DNA of 64,000 nucleotides from Lachnospiraceae bacterium (GCA_910576335.1 CAJTIU010000017.1:1-64000), one strand, 5' to 3'; shown: positions 25,939 to 35,221, counted from the stretch's first letter. Numbers and translations: made by a program. Notes: a model not told the origin generated them from the letters alone.

Positions 25939-27000
25939 TTATGTCAATGATTCGATCAGCTCTATGATTGTGTCGATAGAATTCTGCTGTGAGGAATTCT
26001 TCATGGCTGTTATGTAAGAATCCCGGTTTTTGTACAGAGCCTGAATCGCATTCAAGAGAATGGTATGATCCAGTTCCTCTTCTTCCAGAACAACACTGAA
26101 GCCCTGGCGTTCAAAGGAGCGGGCGTTGAGGATCTGGTCGCCGCGGCTCGCATTTGCAGAAAGCGGAATCAGAAGATTCGGTTTGTGCAGTGCCAGAAGC
26201 TCGCAGATTGCATTTGCCCCGGCTCTTGAGATTACCAGATCAGTAAGTGCAAAGAGGTGACGCAGCTCTTCCTTAATATATTCAAATTGTGCATAACCCT
26301 CCAGACCACTAAGAGATGCATCGACCTTTCCTCTGCCGCACAGGTGGATAACCTGGAAGGACTTAAGAAGTTCTGGAAGGATCTGACGGACGGCCTCATT
26401 GACCGCTACGGCGCCAAGGCTTCCTCCGACAACCATGATTACGGGCTTATCAGAGGTAAAGTGAAGGAATTCTCTTGCTTTATATTTATCGCCGGTTAGC
26501 AATTCCTGGCGAATCGGTGAACCGGTCAGTACAGCTTTACCCTCGGGGAGGTGTTCCAGTGTCTCGGGGAAATTACAGCATACCTTAGTGGCAGCCGGAA
26601 GTGTAAGCTTATTGGCCAGCCCCGGGGTCATATCAGATTCATGTATGATGGCCGGGACGTGACGGCGCTTTGCCGCAAGTACCACAGGAACGGATACAAA
26701 TCCTCCTTTGGAAAATATAATATCAGGTTTCAGGATTTTTACCAGTTTTTTGGCTTCATTCATTCCTTTTAACACGCGGAACGGGTCTGTGAAGTTCTGG
26801 ACACTGAAGTAACGGCGAAGCTTCCCTGTTGAGATTCCGTGGTAAGGAACAGCGAACTGCTCAATTAGTTCCTTTTCGATTCCATTATAGGAGCCAATGT
26901 AATGGATATCGTACTGTAATTCTTTTAGACGCGGCAGCAGAGCGATATTGGGTGTGACGTGTCCGGCTGTGCCGCCTCCGGTTAAGATTATGCGTTTCAT
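25939..27000 (-). CDS. murG: UDP-GlcNAc undecaprenyl-pyrophosphoryl-MurNAc-pentapeptide transferase
   Basis: A 353-residue GT-B glycosyltransferase that makes lipid II from lipid I at the inner face of the membrane. Diagnostic motifs are GGGTAGHVTPN at residues 8-18, VVGGSLGA near 195 and ISRAGANAICELLALHKPNLLIP near 260-280. The start has AAAGGAGGGC upstream. It stands alone here, away from the usual mur/fts cluster. Confidence 0.95.
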   Translation of the reverse strand: MKRIILTGGGTAGHVTPNIALLPRLKELQYDIHYIGSYNGIEKELIEQFAVPYHGISTGKLRRYFSVQNFTDPFRVLKGMNEAKKLVKILKPDIIFSKGGFVSVPVVLAAKRRHVPAIIHESDMTPGLANKLTLPAATKVCCNFPETLEHLPEGKAVLTGSPIRQELLTGDKYKAREFLHFTSDKPVIMVVGGSLGAVAVNEAVRQILPELLKSFQVIHLCGRGKVDASLSGLEGYAQFEYIKEELRHLFALTDLVISRAGANAICELLALHKPNLLIPLSANASRGDQILNARSFERQGFSVVLEEEELDHTILLNAIQALYKNRDSYITAMKNSSQQNSIDTIIELIESLT

Positions 27001-27120
27001 AATGCCCTCCTTTGGGTTATACTGGGATTATATATTATATTATACGGTTCTGAGGGGTTTGGTCAAGAGGGAGGTGCACTTCTGGGGGAATTAATGTTGT
27101 GGGGGATGCGCAGATTTGGA

Positions 27121-27187
27121 GGTGGGACGCAGGTGTGGAGGTGGAGGTGGGACGCAGGTGTGGAGGTGGAAGTGGGACGCAGGCAGG
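27121..27187. repeat. 25-base tandem repeat, 2.7 units
   Basis: The unit GGTGGGACGCAGGTGTGGAG plus GTGGA occurs at 27121-27145 and 27146-27170, then a partial unit runs into the left arm of the MITE-like element. Confidence 0.85.
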
Positions 27188-27359
27188 GACAATCATATAT
27201 TCCATTCAAACGGGGCAATATTCCGGCGAACTAAGTGCTAACTTCGACTAAGGCGTTCGGGAGAGCCCTCACGCCTAAGTCTCCGTAAGCACTGGATTTC
27301 ACCTCCATAAAGGGCGCCCTTGATTGTTTTCATCGGAATATATGATTGTCCCTGCCTGC
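27179..27359. mobile_element. MITE-like element with 25-bp perfect terminal inverted repeats
   Basis: The left arm starts GCAGGCAGGGACAATCATAT (27179-27203) and the right arm is its exact complement (27335-27359), together 25 bp each. The 131-base interior has no gene but holds further hairpins, including AGGCGT / ACGCCT within GTGCT...AGCAC. Size and structure fit a miniature inverted-repeat element or a structured repeat. No target duplication is evident. Confidence 0.7.
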
Positions 27360-27702
27360 TGTGTGTCGGCACCTGCTGTGTGTTGCCGTCTGCTGTGAGG
27401 TGGTGTCTGTTGTGCCGGCATCTGCTGTGAGGTGGTATTTGTTGTGTGTCGATATCTGCTGTGTGTTGGCAGGTGTTGCTAATGTTGTGCTGCGTGAGTT
27501 TGTGATGACTGTACAGGCTAGGTGTCTGGGGAATTTCTTTCGGTCTTTTTGGAGCTGAAGAGAGAGTTGGTTTGGGGGTGCAGGTGTACCGCAGAGTGCG
27601 AAGCAATCTGTATGTATCATGGTGTCAGTTATCTTTTGACGCCTTAATCATAAGCGCCAAGATACCTTTTGACGCTTTCTACATTATATAGGGGAGACGT
27701 GC
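27360..27702. other. GT-rich low-complexity stretch and short direct repeats
   Basis: 27357-27520 is a degenerate array of CTGCTGTGTGTTGGCA-like units, with no codon pattern that I trust on either strand. At 27630-27680 the sequence CTTTTGACGC occurs twice, 37 bases apart; its complement AGCGTCAAAAGGTAT recurs at 60888. Confidence 0.6.
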
Positions 27703-28656
27703 ATGGAAGGGAATAAAAGGGATGTATTTGAAGTGTTTATAAGGGATGAGCTGGAAAGGGAGGCAGAGGAAATACGCCGGGAAAATGAAGCGGAAGGGAA
27801 GAAGTTGCCGGAAGCATTAAAGGCTGAGATCCGAAGTAATCTTGATGAGCGGATTGAAATGTTGAAGTGGGAAAGGAAATATCCGAATCTGTCCGTGGAT
27901 GAGCTGCGTGCATTGAGAATCGGACAGGAAATTCTCGGCCGGGAGAAGGAAGAGGCCGCAGAGAGAATCGGAGATGTGGAAAATGGGAGCGCTGGAAGTG
28001 GAGACATTAGCGGGATGGAGGATTTTGGATCTTCGATGGAGAAGAAGGGAAGAAGATGTGTAAGAGGAAGAAAAAGAGGATTCCGCTTCTACGCAGGATT
28101 AGCGGCAGTGGTCGCATTGGTTGCAGCTATAAGTGTCACCAGTTTGGGCGGAGCGGAGAGAGTTGTGCGGTTTGTAGAGAGTGTGGTTGGTGGACGAGAG
28201 ATTCAGCAGGTGGACTCTAGTGATGAAAATATGATGATTGTGGAGGAGGATGTGGAGAAGGCTTATCAGACGCTTAGAGAGGAGCTCGGAGTAGATCCTG
28301 TAAAAATTATTATGGGTTCGTTAGAAGGAATGAGTTTTAATAGTATGACATTTGATAAAATGTCCCAATTTGCAGAAATTTCATATTCTTATAATGAGGA
28401 GAATATTGCTTATTTTATAAGTGCATCCTATAAAGAATCCTCATGGGGCATGGATTTGGAAGAACATATTAAAAATAGGTATCAAATAAAAAATAGAGAC
28501 TGTATTATTGAAGTAAGGGAATACGAATCAGCAGATGGGGGCACTGATAGGTTTTTGGCAAATTTTAGCTATAGAGGTCTAGAATACTTTTTGGTGGGGA
28601 CGATGGAAAAGGAGAAATTTGAAACAATAATAAAAAATCTGTATTTTTGGAAGTAA
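27703..28656 (+). CDS. DUF4367-type membrane protein, anti-sigma-like
   Basis: A 317-residue protein. Residues 1-90 are charged and helical, probably cytoplasmic (ELEREAEEIRRENEAEGKKL). A basic stretch and one membrane helix follow (about 125-150, FYAGLAAVVALVAAISVTSL). The extracellular part ends with YRGLEYFLVGTMEKEKFETI, the DUF4367 C-terminal pattern. Proteins of this form often act as anti-sigma factors or sense the cell surface, but no sigma gene is directly adjacent. AT content rises in the second half. It heads the accessory region and is followed by a secreted DUF6147 protein. Confidence 0.65.
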   Translation: MEGNKRDVFEVFIRDELEREAEEIRRENEAEGKKLPEALKAEIRSNLDERIEMLKWERKYPNLSVDELRALRIGQEILGREKEEAAERIGDVENGSAGSGDISGMEDFGSSMEKKGRRCVRGRKRGFRFYAGLAAVVALVAAISVTSLGGAERVVRFVESVVGGREIQQVDSSDENMMIVEEDVEKAYQTLREELGVDPVKIIMGSLEGMSFNSMTFDKMSQFAEISYSYNEENIAYFISASYKESSWGMDLEEHIKNRYQIKNRDCIIEVREYESADGGTDRFLANFSYRGLEYFLVGTMEKEKFETIIKNLYFWK

Positions 28657-28746
28657 ATGCGTAAGATTTTTGCGAGTTGTGTGTCTTTATACATGAGGGG
28701 GTATAAATGACGGGGAAATAAAAGATGATAGGAGGTGATTTTGAGA

Positions 28747-29235
28747 GTGAAACGAAGGCTGTTGTCTTTTTGTTGTACTTTTGCATTACTAGTGGGAATG
28801 GTAATGATATCAACAGTCGATAGTCAGGCGGCTTTGGATTCAGAAGAGCTCATGATTGACGGATCTTATTTGACTCATGACGATGAGTCAGTGGGGTACG
28901 ACACAAAAATAACTAGAGGAGTGGATTTATTAACTGGTTATTCAAAATGTGTAAGAGTTGGACCGGGGAAATTCTATGGTGGTGGAAGTACAATTGCTGC
29001 ACATACGGTGGAAGACATTGGCGTTGGTGTCAGTGTAGAAAGAGCTAAGAAGGGTGATGACCATTGGACCGGATATAGAGGTTGGCTGAAATTTAACCAG
29101 GGTGCAGATCGGGTTGCATCAAGCAAAATGCTTGATGTGGAAGGCGGATATTACTACAGAGTTAGCTGTACACATTCTGCAAACAGCGATGTAAGTAGCA
29201 GCTTTACAAATGGTATTTATATTGAGGAACCATAA
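28747..29235 (+). CDS. Secreted DUF6147 family protein (intact copy A)
   Basis: A 162-residue exported protein. The start is GTG 28747 or TTG 28741; GTG is favoured because both paralogous copies begin at the equivalent codon. Residues 1-28 are a signal peptide ending DSQAA. The mature part is about 135 residues with conserved blocks MIDGSYLTHDD, YDTKITRG and the C-terminal SSSFTNGIY. Function is unknown. It is the only intact one of three copies within 7.3 kb; the others at 34249 and 35538 are broken. Confidence 0.75.
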   Translation: MKRRLLSFCCTFALLVGMVMISTVDSQAALDSEELMIDGSYLTHDDESVGYDTKITRGVDLLTGYSKCVRVGPGKFYGGGSTIAAHTVEDIGVGVSVERAKKGDDHWTGYRGWLKFNQGADRVASSKMLDVEGGYYYRVSCTHSANSDVSSSFTNGIYIEEP

Positions 29236-29520
29236 TAAGTACCATGATGTAGAAAAAAGGAGAGGCAGACATCGTTTCGAAGGAAGGAAAGTAATGGAGA
29301 TAGATTAAAATAGGAAAAAAACAATCAATTAGTTCTACGTAACATTATTAAGCAACTGTCCCGGAGGGACAATCATTGTAACTTTATCAACTAAAAAGGG
29401 AATAATAGACCATAAAACCAAAGGGATACGAAGCTGAAGAAGGAGCTTTGTGTCCTTTTTGTATTACAAGGGCAATCCCCGCAGATATCAGCGGGCTGTC
29501 CAGGAAAGGAGCGTGATGTC
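29236..29520. other. Downstream part of DUF6147 cassette A
   Basis: The 220 bases after the gene recur almost unchanged after copies B and C, including AACTTTATTAAGCAACTGTC, CCC-x-AAGGGAC and AAAGGGAT. It ends in an imperfect terminator-like hairpin at 29420-29460, AAGGGATACGAAGCT against AGCTTTGTGTCCTTTTT. The strong conservation outside the gene suggests the cassette moved or duplicated as a unit. Confidence 0.6.
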
Positions 29521-29782
29521 ATGAGAAGTGAGAAAAATATCCAGAAAGCAGCAGACATTACATACACCAATATTCTCACAAGCGGCAGGCTTAACGCCTA
29601 TCTTGCCGACATTGACAGGCAGGCACAGGAACGCTTTGAAAGGCTTTTAAAGGGCATAAAACAGGCACAGAGCATAAATGGAACGGCTAAAGGAAGAAAA
29701 TGCCTTGGAATGGACAGGACGGCTCAATAACATAAGGGCTTGTGTGAGGGAGATTGTGAACGAGGAAATTATTCAAATGTAA
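29521..29782 (+). pseudogene. TnpV transposon protein fragment, frameshifted
   Basis: The N-terminal 50 codons (DITYTNILTSGRLNAYLADI) match the middle of TnpV, a small protein of Tn4451-type elements. After about 29680 the matching frame shifts and continues as MERLKEENALEWTGRLNNIR to a TAA at 29780-29782. The usual N-terminal third is absent. It marks debris of a mobilisable transposon. Confidence 0.65.
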
Positions 29783-29816
29783 AAGATAAGGGTGGGGAAA
29801 ACCTCACCCTTATTTT
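29783..29816 (+). terminator. Terminator after the TnpV fragment
   Basis: AAGATAAGGGTGGGG pairs with CCTCACCCTTATTTT around a short AAAA loop, followed by T residues. It can also serve the convergent AgrA-like gene. Confidence 0.75.
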
Positions 29817-29865
29817 CGTCAAACAATGCAATTTCAATGTGAAGATGACAGTATTGAAAATTGCT

Positions 29866-30585
29866 TTAAAGTCCTTTCATCATGCGTGTGGACATCAGGC
29901 AAGTTTCTCCGTTGGCAAAATGGATGATTCGGTTTTTAGTGTCAACTTCTTTTATATTGTTTTTGTTTACCAAAAATGCCCGGTGGCAACGCACAAAATT
30001 GCTGTCCAATACGCCTGTTAGTTCTTTTAAGGTGCTGGGAAATTCAATCTGGCGGTCTTTTGCATGGAGAATGACTTTATGGATATTGCTGGAAGTTTCA
30101 AAAAATAAAATATCCTCATAATCCACGCTGATTTTTCGTCCGCCAACTTCAAGGGTATAGACCTTATGTGTCTTGTTGGTTTGGAGCGTATGTCGTTCCA
30201 TAGCATTTAATAGACATTCTCTGAGTTTCACTTTCGCTTCGGCAGGGTTGTCTTTTAATACAAAGTCCATCGCCTCTACCCGATACTGAAAAGTCATATA
30301 GCTCAGTTCTGAATGTGCTGTTATGAATATGATGAAACCACGGGGGTCATACAATCTGATTTGCTGTGCCAGCTTCATTCCATTCATGTTGCTGTTCAAG
30401 TCAATGTCAAGGAAATAAATGCCTGTGTTCAGGCTGGTCTTGACTTTTTCCAACAACGTATAAGGGTCTCCTGTATCTAAATTAAGCTGCATATCTAATT
30501 CTTCTATCAGAACAGTATTTTGAATGATATTTACAACAGTCCGCCGCTGTGCGGCATTGTCTTCGCATACAAAGATATCCAACAT
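29866..30585 (-). CDS. AgrA-like LytTR response regulator
   Basis: A 239-residue two-component regulator. The receiver domain (1-125) has the phospho-acceptor Asp in YFLDIDLN, with acidic residues near the N-terminus (CEDN). The LytTR DNA-binding domain (about 140-235) has the pattern VDYEDILFFETS and FVRCHRAFLVNKNNI. It follows the kinase gene with 6 bases between. AgrA-type regulators normally answer a peptide pheromone, but neither agrB nor agrD is present here. Confidence 0.85.
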   Translation of the reverse strand: MLDIFVCEDNAAQRRTVVNIIQNTVLIEELDMQLNLDTGDPYTLLEKVKTSLNTGIYFLDIDLNSNMNGMKLAQQIRLYDPRGFIIFITAHSELSYMTFQYRVEAMDFVLKDNPAEAKVKLRECLLNAMERHTLQTNKTHKVYTLEVGGRKISVDYEDILFFETSSNIHKVILHAKDRQIEFPSTLKELTGVLDSNFVRCHRAFLVNKNNIKEVDTKNRIIHFANGETCLMSTRMMKGL

Positions 30586-30591
30586 ATGATG

Positions 30592-31887
30592 TCATTCCTT
30601 CCTCTCAGTGAGTTCTATATGTTGTGTAAAATAGTCCCATTTCATTGTTGTTTCTAATAGCACGTTGTCATAAGAATTGATGATTTTCTGGGCGTTCCCA
30701 AGCCCGATTCCTTGATGCCCGGTTTTTGTGCTAAAGCCTTTTTGCTTTAATTTATGCAGCATTAGACCGTTATCCCGAAAGCGGTTGCTTATGATGATTG
30801 ATACGCCAGTTTTATTCTGGATGATATTTAAGCCTATTTGAGGCTGTTCTGTCTCCAATGTGGCTTCAATCGCATTGTCCAAAAAATTTCCCAGTATTCT
30901 GGCAAGGTCAACCGTATCTATCAGAAAACTTTCCACTTTGTCGGGAATATCAATGGTGATGTCAATCCCCGATTCATGGGCGTAAATCATTTTTGCTGAG
31001 AGCAGGCTTTTGATTTCCAACACACTGATGTTGCTAAGCTGGTTCAGCTTATAATCTTCCCCCGTAATCAAATTCTTCGTTGGGAAGATTTTGCTTTCAA
31101 AAAAATCCTTTAATCTATCCATATCACCATCTTCAATATAACCAGATAAAGAGAGCAGAATATTAACATAATCATGCTTAAAAGAGCGCAGGCTGTTATA
31201 CATAGCTTCTAAATTCCGTGTGTAGTCCTGTAAGTCCTGCATGGCTTTCTGCTTTGCTTCGGTCTGTATCTGTTCCAGATAAGAACGGCGCATAGCTAGA
31301 AGTAAACAACACATCACAAGCAGATACCCCGAAATGTGTAAGGCATTATTATATATCATTTTGCCGATAGAGCCGTTTTGTCCTGGAATCAAATTATCAA
31401 ACAGATAGATGGTTATAAGGAGCAGTAATGCAGCATCTATCACATACCATGTCTGCGGAAGACGCAAAATGCCTTTGCCAGACAGGAATACTTTTTTCAG
31501 CAGCTTGCCGCAAAGCAGCGTAATCCAATAAAACAGCAAAGTATAAATCAAATCAATGCCGTAAAAAAAATACCACTGATTTGATAAAGGTGAGGGAATC
31601 AGTATATAAAGAAAATTTGCCAGCAAATTTTCTGTCACAACGGCAAGCATACATCCAATCATACCCATAAAAACATTCTGCGGCGCAGTGTCACGGCAAG
31701 CAATCAACCCATAAATACATACCGCCACCAGAATACCGAACAAACCGTATGGAACACAGGCGAGGAGCGTTACAGGCATTCCAGCAACTAACAGCAGTAT
31801 ATAAAGTACGCTAAACGCTTTGAAGTTCATATGCTGAGGCCATACATTGCGGATAGCAAGGGAAAGCCGAAAAAAAGATAGTAGCAT
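30592..31887 (-). CDS. AgrC-like membrane histidine kinase, GHKL type
   Basis: A 431-residue sensor kinase. The first 195 residues hold about six hydrophobic segments. A coiled linker leads to the dimerisation region with the phospho-His in SFKHDYVNILLSL. The GHKL ATPase domain has the N box NFLDNAIEA and a G box GIGLGNAQKII. It is the first gene of a two-gene operon with the AgrA-like regulator. A 65-residue membrane peptide is encoded divergently. Such orphan Agr pairs are common cargo of conjugative elements. Confidence 0.85.
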   Translation of the reverse strand: MLLSFFRLSLAIRNVWPQHMNFKAFSVLYILLLVAGMPVTLLACVPYGLFGILVAVCIYGLIACRDTAPQNVFMGMIGCMLAVVTENLLANFLYILIPSPLSNQWYFFYGIDLIYTLLFYWITLLCGKLLKKVFLSGKGILRLPQTWYVIDAALLLLITIYLFDNLIPGQNGSIGKMIYNNALHISGYLLVMCCLLLAMRRSYLEQIQTEAKQKAMQDLQDYTRNLEAMYNSLRSFKHDYVNILLSLSGYIEDGDMDRLKDFFESKIFPTKNLITGEDYKLNQLSNISVLEIKSLLSAKMIYAHESGIDITIDIPDKVESFLIDTVDLARILGNFLDNAIEATLETEQPQIGLNIIQNKTGVSIIISNRFRDNGLMLHKLKQKGFSTKTGHQGIGLGNAQKIINSYDNVLLETTMKWDYFTQHIELTERKE

Positions 31888-32114
31888 TTCAATATATTCC
31901 TTCTTTCGATAGTTACTTCCCTAATTATACTTTATACCATTCTTTATATCAACTACCCCCTGCAAAAATGACGAATAAGTGCGTGTTCTGTAAAAAGTAA
32001 AACGCATTTATTCATGAATTGGGGCATTTCAAGACTGTTTTGAAAGAATTGCTGTTTTCTCTGGTATACTATTTTGCAGTACATAAATTTATTTTGGAAA
32101 GGAAACAGGAAGCT

Positions 32115-32312
32115 ATGAAGCATTTATTAAAAGGAGCTGCTGTAGCAGCGGTGGTATTGGTTGCTTTAATGGTAATCAATATGTTTTGTAACATGCATGA
32201 CATTCACTTAGACCAGACAGTGACAGGTACAATATCAGCAGTTTGTGCTATGCTGTTTTATCATGGATTGATTAGGAATGAAAAAAGTAAAGATGATGGG
32301 AATGAAAAATAA
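32115..32312 (+). CDS. Small membrane protein divergent from the agr-like pair
   Basis: A 65-residue protein with two hydrophobic segments (about 4-24 and 37-54) joined by a short loop CNMHDIHLDQ, and a charged tail. ATG 32115 is chosen because AAAGGAAACAGGAAG lies upstream. I know similar short proteins beside Agr-like pairs on integrative elements, but no function. It lacks the signature of an AgrD prepeptide (amphipathic helix, Cys-centred core, acidic tail), so it is not an obvious pheromone. Confidence 0.55.
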   Translation: MKHLLKGAAVAAVVLVALMVINMFCNMHDIHLDQTVTGTISAVCAMLFYHGLIRNEKSKDDGNEK

Positions 32313-32855
32313 CGAGTAATCATTTCGCAGGTTATATATCTTTAAAGGTATAGATTGCTAAAACGTCTGCAAATAAACATAAACACGGAAAGTTAAGGCA
32401 AAATTTTTACATACATAAGAGAAATATAGCAAAGCCATACATAAAGATACAGAGCTAATGAACAAGTGAAAAATTACCGTTTGCTGGCTCTGTTTTATTT
32501 TATAAGATTTTAAGGTGACCGCCCACCATATAAAAATGGTGTTATGGTGGACGGTATTGCTATGCCCGAAAAGACTTAACAGACACTCTCCAGACCTGTT
32601 TTAGAGTTTGGGGAGATTTTTTATGTTCTTTTTTCGGGCAGTTGTCCATCTGCTCATGCAACGCAGAGTTAATCCATACATAGCATATCGGGGAATGGCA
32701 GGCAGCCAGTAAAAAAATCCTTGCCTATGCAACGCTGCTTCTCACCATGAAAACAGAAGTAGAATCTCCATTTAACAGAATATGTATCTCCTATAACCGT
32801 AGAGGTCACAATGTTTTACCATTAGACAAGCGACTTCGGCGAATACCTTGAGGGG
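32313..32855. other. Gene-free region with several hairpins
   Basis: Holds an imperfect terminator (ACAGAGC / GCTCTGT then T run, 32448-32500). A 12-bp hairpin ACCGCCCACCAT / ATGGTGGACGGT spans 32518-32557. A long hairpin from TGCCCGAAAAGA to TTCTTTTTTCGGGCA (32563-32641) encloses TCTCCA / TGGGGAGA and a T run. No gene is supported. It resembles leader RNA of an integrative element but is unassigned. Confidence 0.5.
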
Positions 32856-33080
32856 ATGGCAGACAGGGAACAGAATACAGAGGTAAAGACGGTTACCGAT
32901 TTACTGGACGAGGTTGAGGACGAAACTCTGTATCGGGCATTGCTTATGGTGGACAGGTGTACCCTGCAAATCATCCTGCTGAAGATGCAGGGTTATTCCA
33001 CAAAGGAAATTGCCCCGCTTGTTGGATTGACAACAGGTGCTATCTATGCAAGGCTTGACCATCTGCCGTGGTCGTTTTGA
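32856..33080 (+). pseudogene. Sigma-70-like helix-turn-helix protein of an integrative element, truncated
   Basis: A 74-residue frame containing a region-4-like helix-turn-helix, LLKMQGYSTKEIAPLVGLTTGAIYARL. The homologous reading frame extends upstream as TSDFGEYLEG to a TAG near 32826, so the N-terminus is lost or the start lies here. Such short sigma-like proteins are encoded on Tn916-type conjugative elements. No matching integrase is adjacent. Confidence 0.55.
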
Positions 33081-33487
33081 ACCCAGTGGTCAAAAAAGAG
33101 CTCGTGTGAAGTGGTTGAGGTGGTCTATATTTGCTCCACCTCTTGTACGATTTGATACCCTTTGATATTATAATGATTAAAATACCAGATGTTTCTTATG
33201 AAATCACAGTGAGCATAGGGGTTTAACTAATGGAATACGACGAAACGCAAAGATTATAAAGATAGAGATGGTAGGGTGGAATATTAAGAATGAGAATAGG
33301 GAGTGCTTTTTTTGCTTTTCTTGTTGAGTAAAAGAGGCAGATAGAGTTGATCTTGGTGTTGAGTTCTTTTATGTTTTATATGTAAGAGTTTGGCATGCCG
33401 CAGTAGATGGACATTGTTTCCTAACCTGGATAACCCAGAATAGCACCGCAAAAAATTTTGCCATTTTGCGCAAGAAATTATTTTTAA
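33081..33487. other. Gene-free region
   Basis: AT-rich with one clear hairpin, GAGGTGG / CCACCTC at 33117-33142. No reading frame is supported. It joins integrative-element debris to the beta-galactosidase fragment. Confidence 0.5.
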
Positions 33488-33952
33488 GTGCCTAAAAAGG
33501 TAATGCTGAGGGGAGATATCGTAGAAGGGACAGATAACAGGGAAGCAAAAGTTTTTATGGAGCTTTTAAAGTTAGATGGTGCAGAGGTTTTGGTTTATTA
33601 TGATCATTGTAATTGGAATGGATATGCGGCGGTGACCAGAAATCATTTTGCAGAGGGATATGCATATTATATCGGGTGTATGATGGATCAGGAGCTTCTG
33701 AAACGGATTCTTATTAAAGCATTGGAAGATGCAGGTATAAAAAATATTGTGAAAGAAGAGTTCCCTGTTATTGTACGTAAAGGAATAAATGATTTTGGAA
33801 AGAGCGTATGGTTCTATCTGAATTATTCTGAAAAGGAGCAGATGGCATTATATGAAGGTTCTGATGGACGGGATGTTTTAACGGGTGAGTCTGTAAAACA
33901 CCAAGATAACATTTCTGTCCCAGCATGGGATGTGAGGATGATTGAAGGGTAA
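33488..33952 (+). pseudogene. C-terminal fragment of a GH42 beta-galactosidase
   Basis: A 154-residue frame that matches the last part of family-42 beta-galactosidases. It shows AEVLVYYDHCNWNGYAAVTR, EGYAYYIGCMMDQELLKRIL and the closing beta domain FPVIVRKGINDFGKSVWFYL. The catalytic barrel, normally about 400 residues ahead of this, is absent; upstream sequence is non-coding. The frame opens with GTG but has no ribosome site. It is a remnant left by deletion or recombination. Confidence 0.7.
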
Positions 33953-34039
33953 GATTGAATCATAGAAGGGTACATTTCCCGCGGCTTGCCACATGCTTAC
34001 TAAAGACGAACGGGGTGAGGATGGACTGATACCCCGCCC

Positions 34040-34096
34040 TGCCTGTTCCGTAAAATCTATGAGGATAATGTCAACGGAAAGCTGAATGACGAACGC
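34040..34096 (+). pseudogene. Scrap of a large serine recombinase
   Basis: Nineteen codons, CLFRKIYEDNVNGKLNDER, resemble the segment ahead of the coiled-coil region of TndX/TnpX-type serine recombinases. Stops surround it. The length limits confidence. Confidence 0.4.
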
Positions 34097-34248
34097 TCTC
34101 CTGCCGACACATATCTATTTTTTTTCCTATCTGCTTTAACCCATGTGTGAATTTTTGTAATAATTTGTATTTTATGTCGTAACCGCGTAAGTTTTTTGTG
34201 AGTTAAGTGTCTTTATATATGAGGGGGTATAAAGGAGGGAGAGAGGAG

Positions 34249-34720
34249 GTGAAGGGAAGACTGTTGTCCTTTTGCTGTGTAATGACAATGTTTACAGGGA
34301 TAGCGGCGCTATCAGCGGCCGATAGCCAGGCGGCTTCAGATGAATCCATGATTGACGGATCTTATTTGGCTCATGACGATGAGCCAGTGGATTATGACAC
34401 AAAGATTACCAGAGGAGATGGTTTGCTGGTTGGATATTTAAAATGTGCTGAGGACGAACCGGAAAGGCTCTATGGCGGTGGAAGAATGGTTGCTGTCTAC
34501 ACAGTAAACGAAGTCGGAGCTAGTGTCAGTGCAGAAAGTGCGCAAAAAAAGGTAATGACCATTGGCCCGGATAGAATCCAGTCGGGATGCTGACAGGATA
34601 TCTGTGGGCAAACTGCCGGAAGTGGAAAGCAGTTGTTATTACCGGATTAGTTGTGTACATTTTTCAGGCAATGACGTGAGCAGCAGCTTTACTAATGGTG
34701 TTTATAATGAGGAATCATAA
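34249..34720 (+). pseudogene. DUF6147 secreted protein, frameshifted copy B
   Basis: The GTG start has AAGGAGG 8 bases upstream. The first 114 codons are open and about as long as the matching part of copy A, with signal peptide and MIDGSYLAHDDEPVDYDTKI. The frame is then lost near 34550 and hits TGA at 34593. The C-terminal block resumes in another frame as SSSFTNGVYNEES with a TAA at 34720. Upstream and downstream flanks match copies A and C. Confidence 0.75.
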
Positions 34721-35221
34721 TCAATACCATGATGTGAATAAGGAGAGGCAGTCTGCATTTTGAAGGAAAGAGAGAAATAGAAGAAGCATAAAATAAGAAA
34801 AAAACAATCAATCAATTTTATGTAACTTTATTAAGCAACTGCCCCAAAGGGACAACCATTGTAACTTTATCAACAAAAAAAGAGAATAAAAATAATAGAC
34901 CATAAAGCAAAAGGGATGCAAAGTTGGAGAAGGAACTTTGTATCTCTTTTGCATTGTTTTGCCCCTGCTGTTTCTGCCTTCAGCCTTCCTGCGCCGCCTT
35001 CTGCCAGTTTATAGACCGCTACATTTATGGCGTCTGTCCCATCTTCGTGGCAGACTGGGACTTGTCAGCTGTAACGTCTTTACCCATGCGTTTATTCTGC
35101 TTGCGCCAGTCATACCGCTTGCAGACTGCCCCGGTTCATGGTAAATCCCACAGGAGCAGCGTATTACCTTATATCAACTTGTCGGAAAATTAATAAATTA
35201 TTCCATGCGTTAAGGCAAACT
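34721..35221. other. Cassette B downstream flank and unassigned sequence
   Basis: The first 230 bases repeat the cassette flank, ending in the terminator-like hairpin at about 34911-34955. From 34965 to 35190 the sequence is GC-richer than its surroundings. Its minus strand includes the short frame WRKQNKRMGKDVTADKSQSA, which looks like a piece of a plasmid or transposon gene, but I cannot identify it. Confidence 0.45.

Noticed and set aside
27238-27620. Minus-strand frames with many Gln, Thr and His codons over the GT-rich stretch
   Set aside because: Their composition follows from the tandem low-complexity DNA, and no start has a ribosome site.
25280-28656. Pairing the ECF sigma factor with the DUF4367 protein as a sigma/anti-sigma unit
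   Set aside because: A terminator, murG on the other strand and a repeat region separate them; no sequence evidence joins them.
32115-32312. Calling the 65-residue protein an AgrD prepeptide
   Set aside because: It has two membrane helices and no Cys-centred core followed by an acidic tail, and there is no agrB gene.
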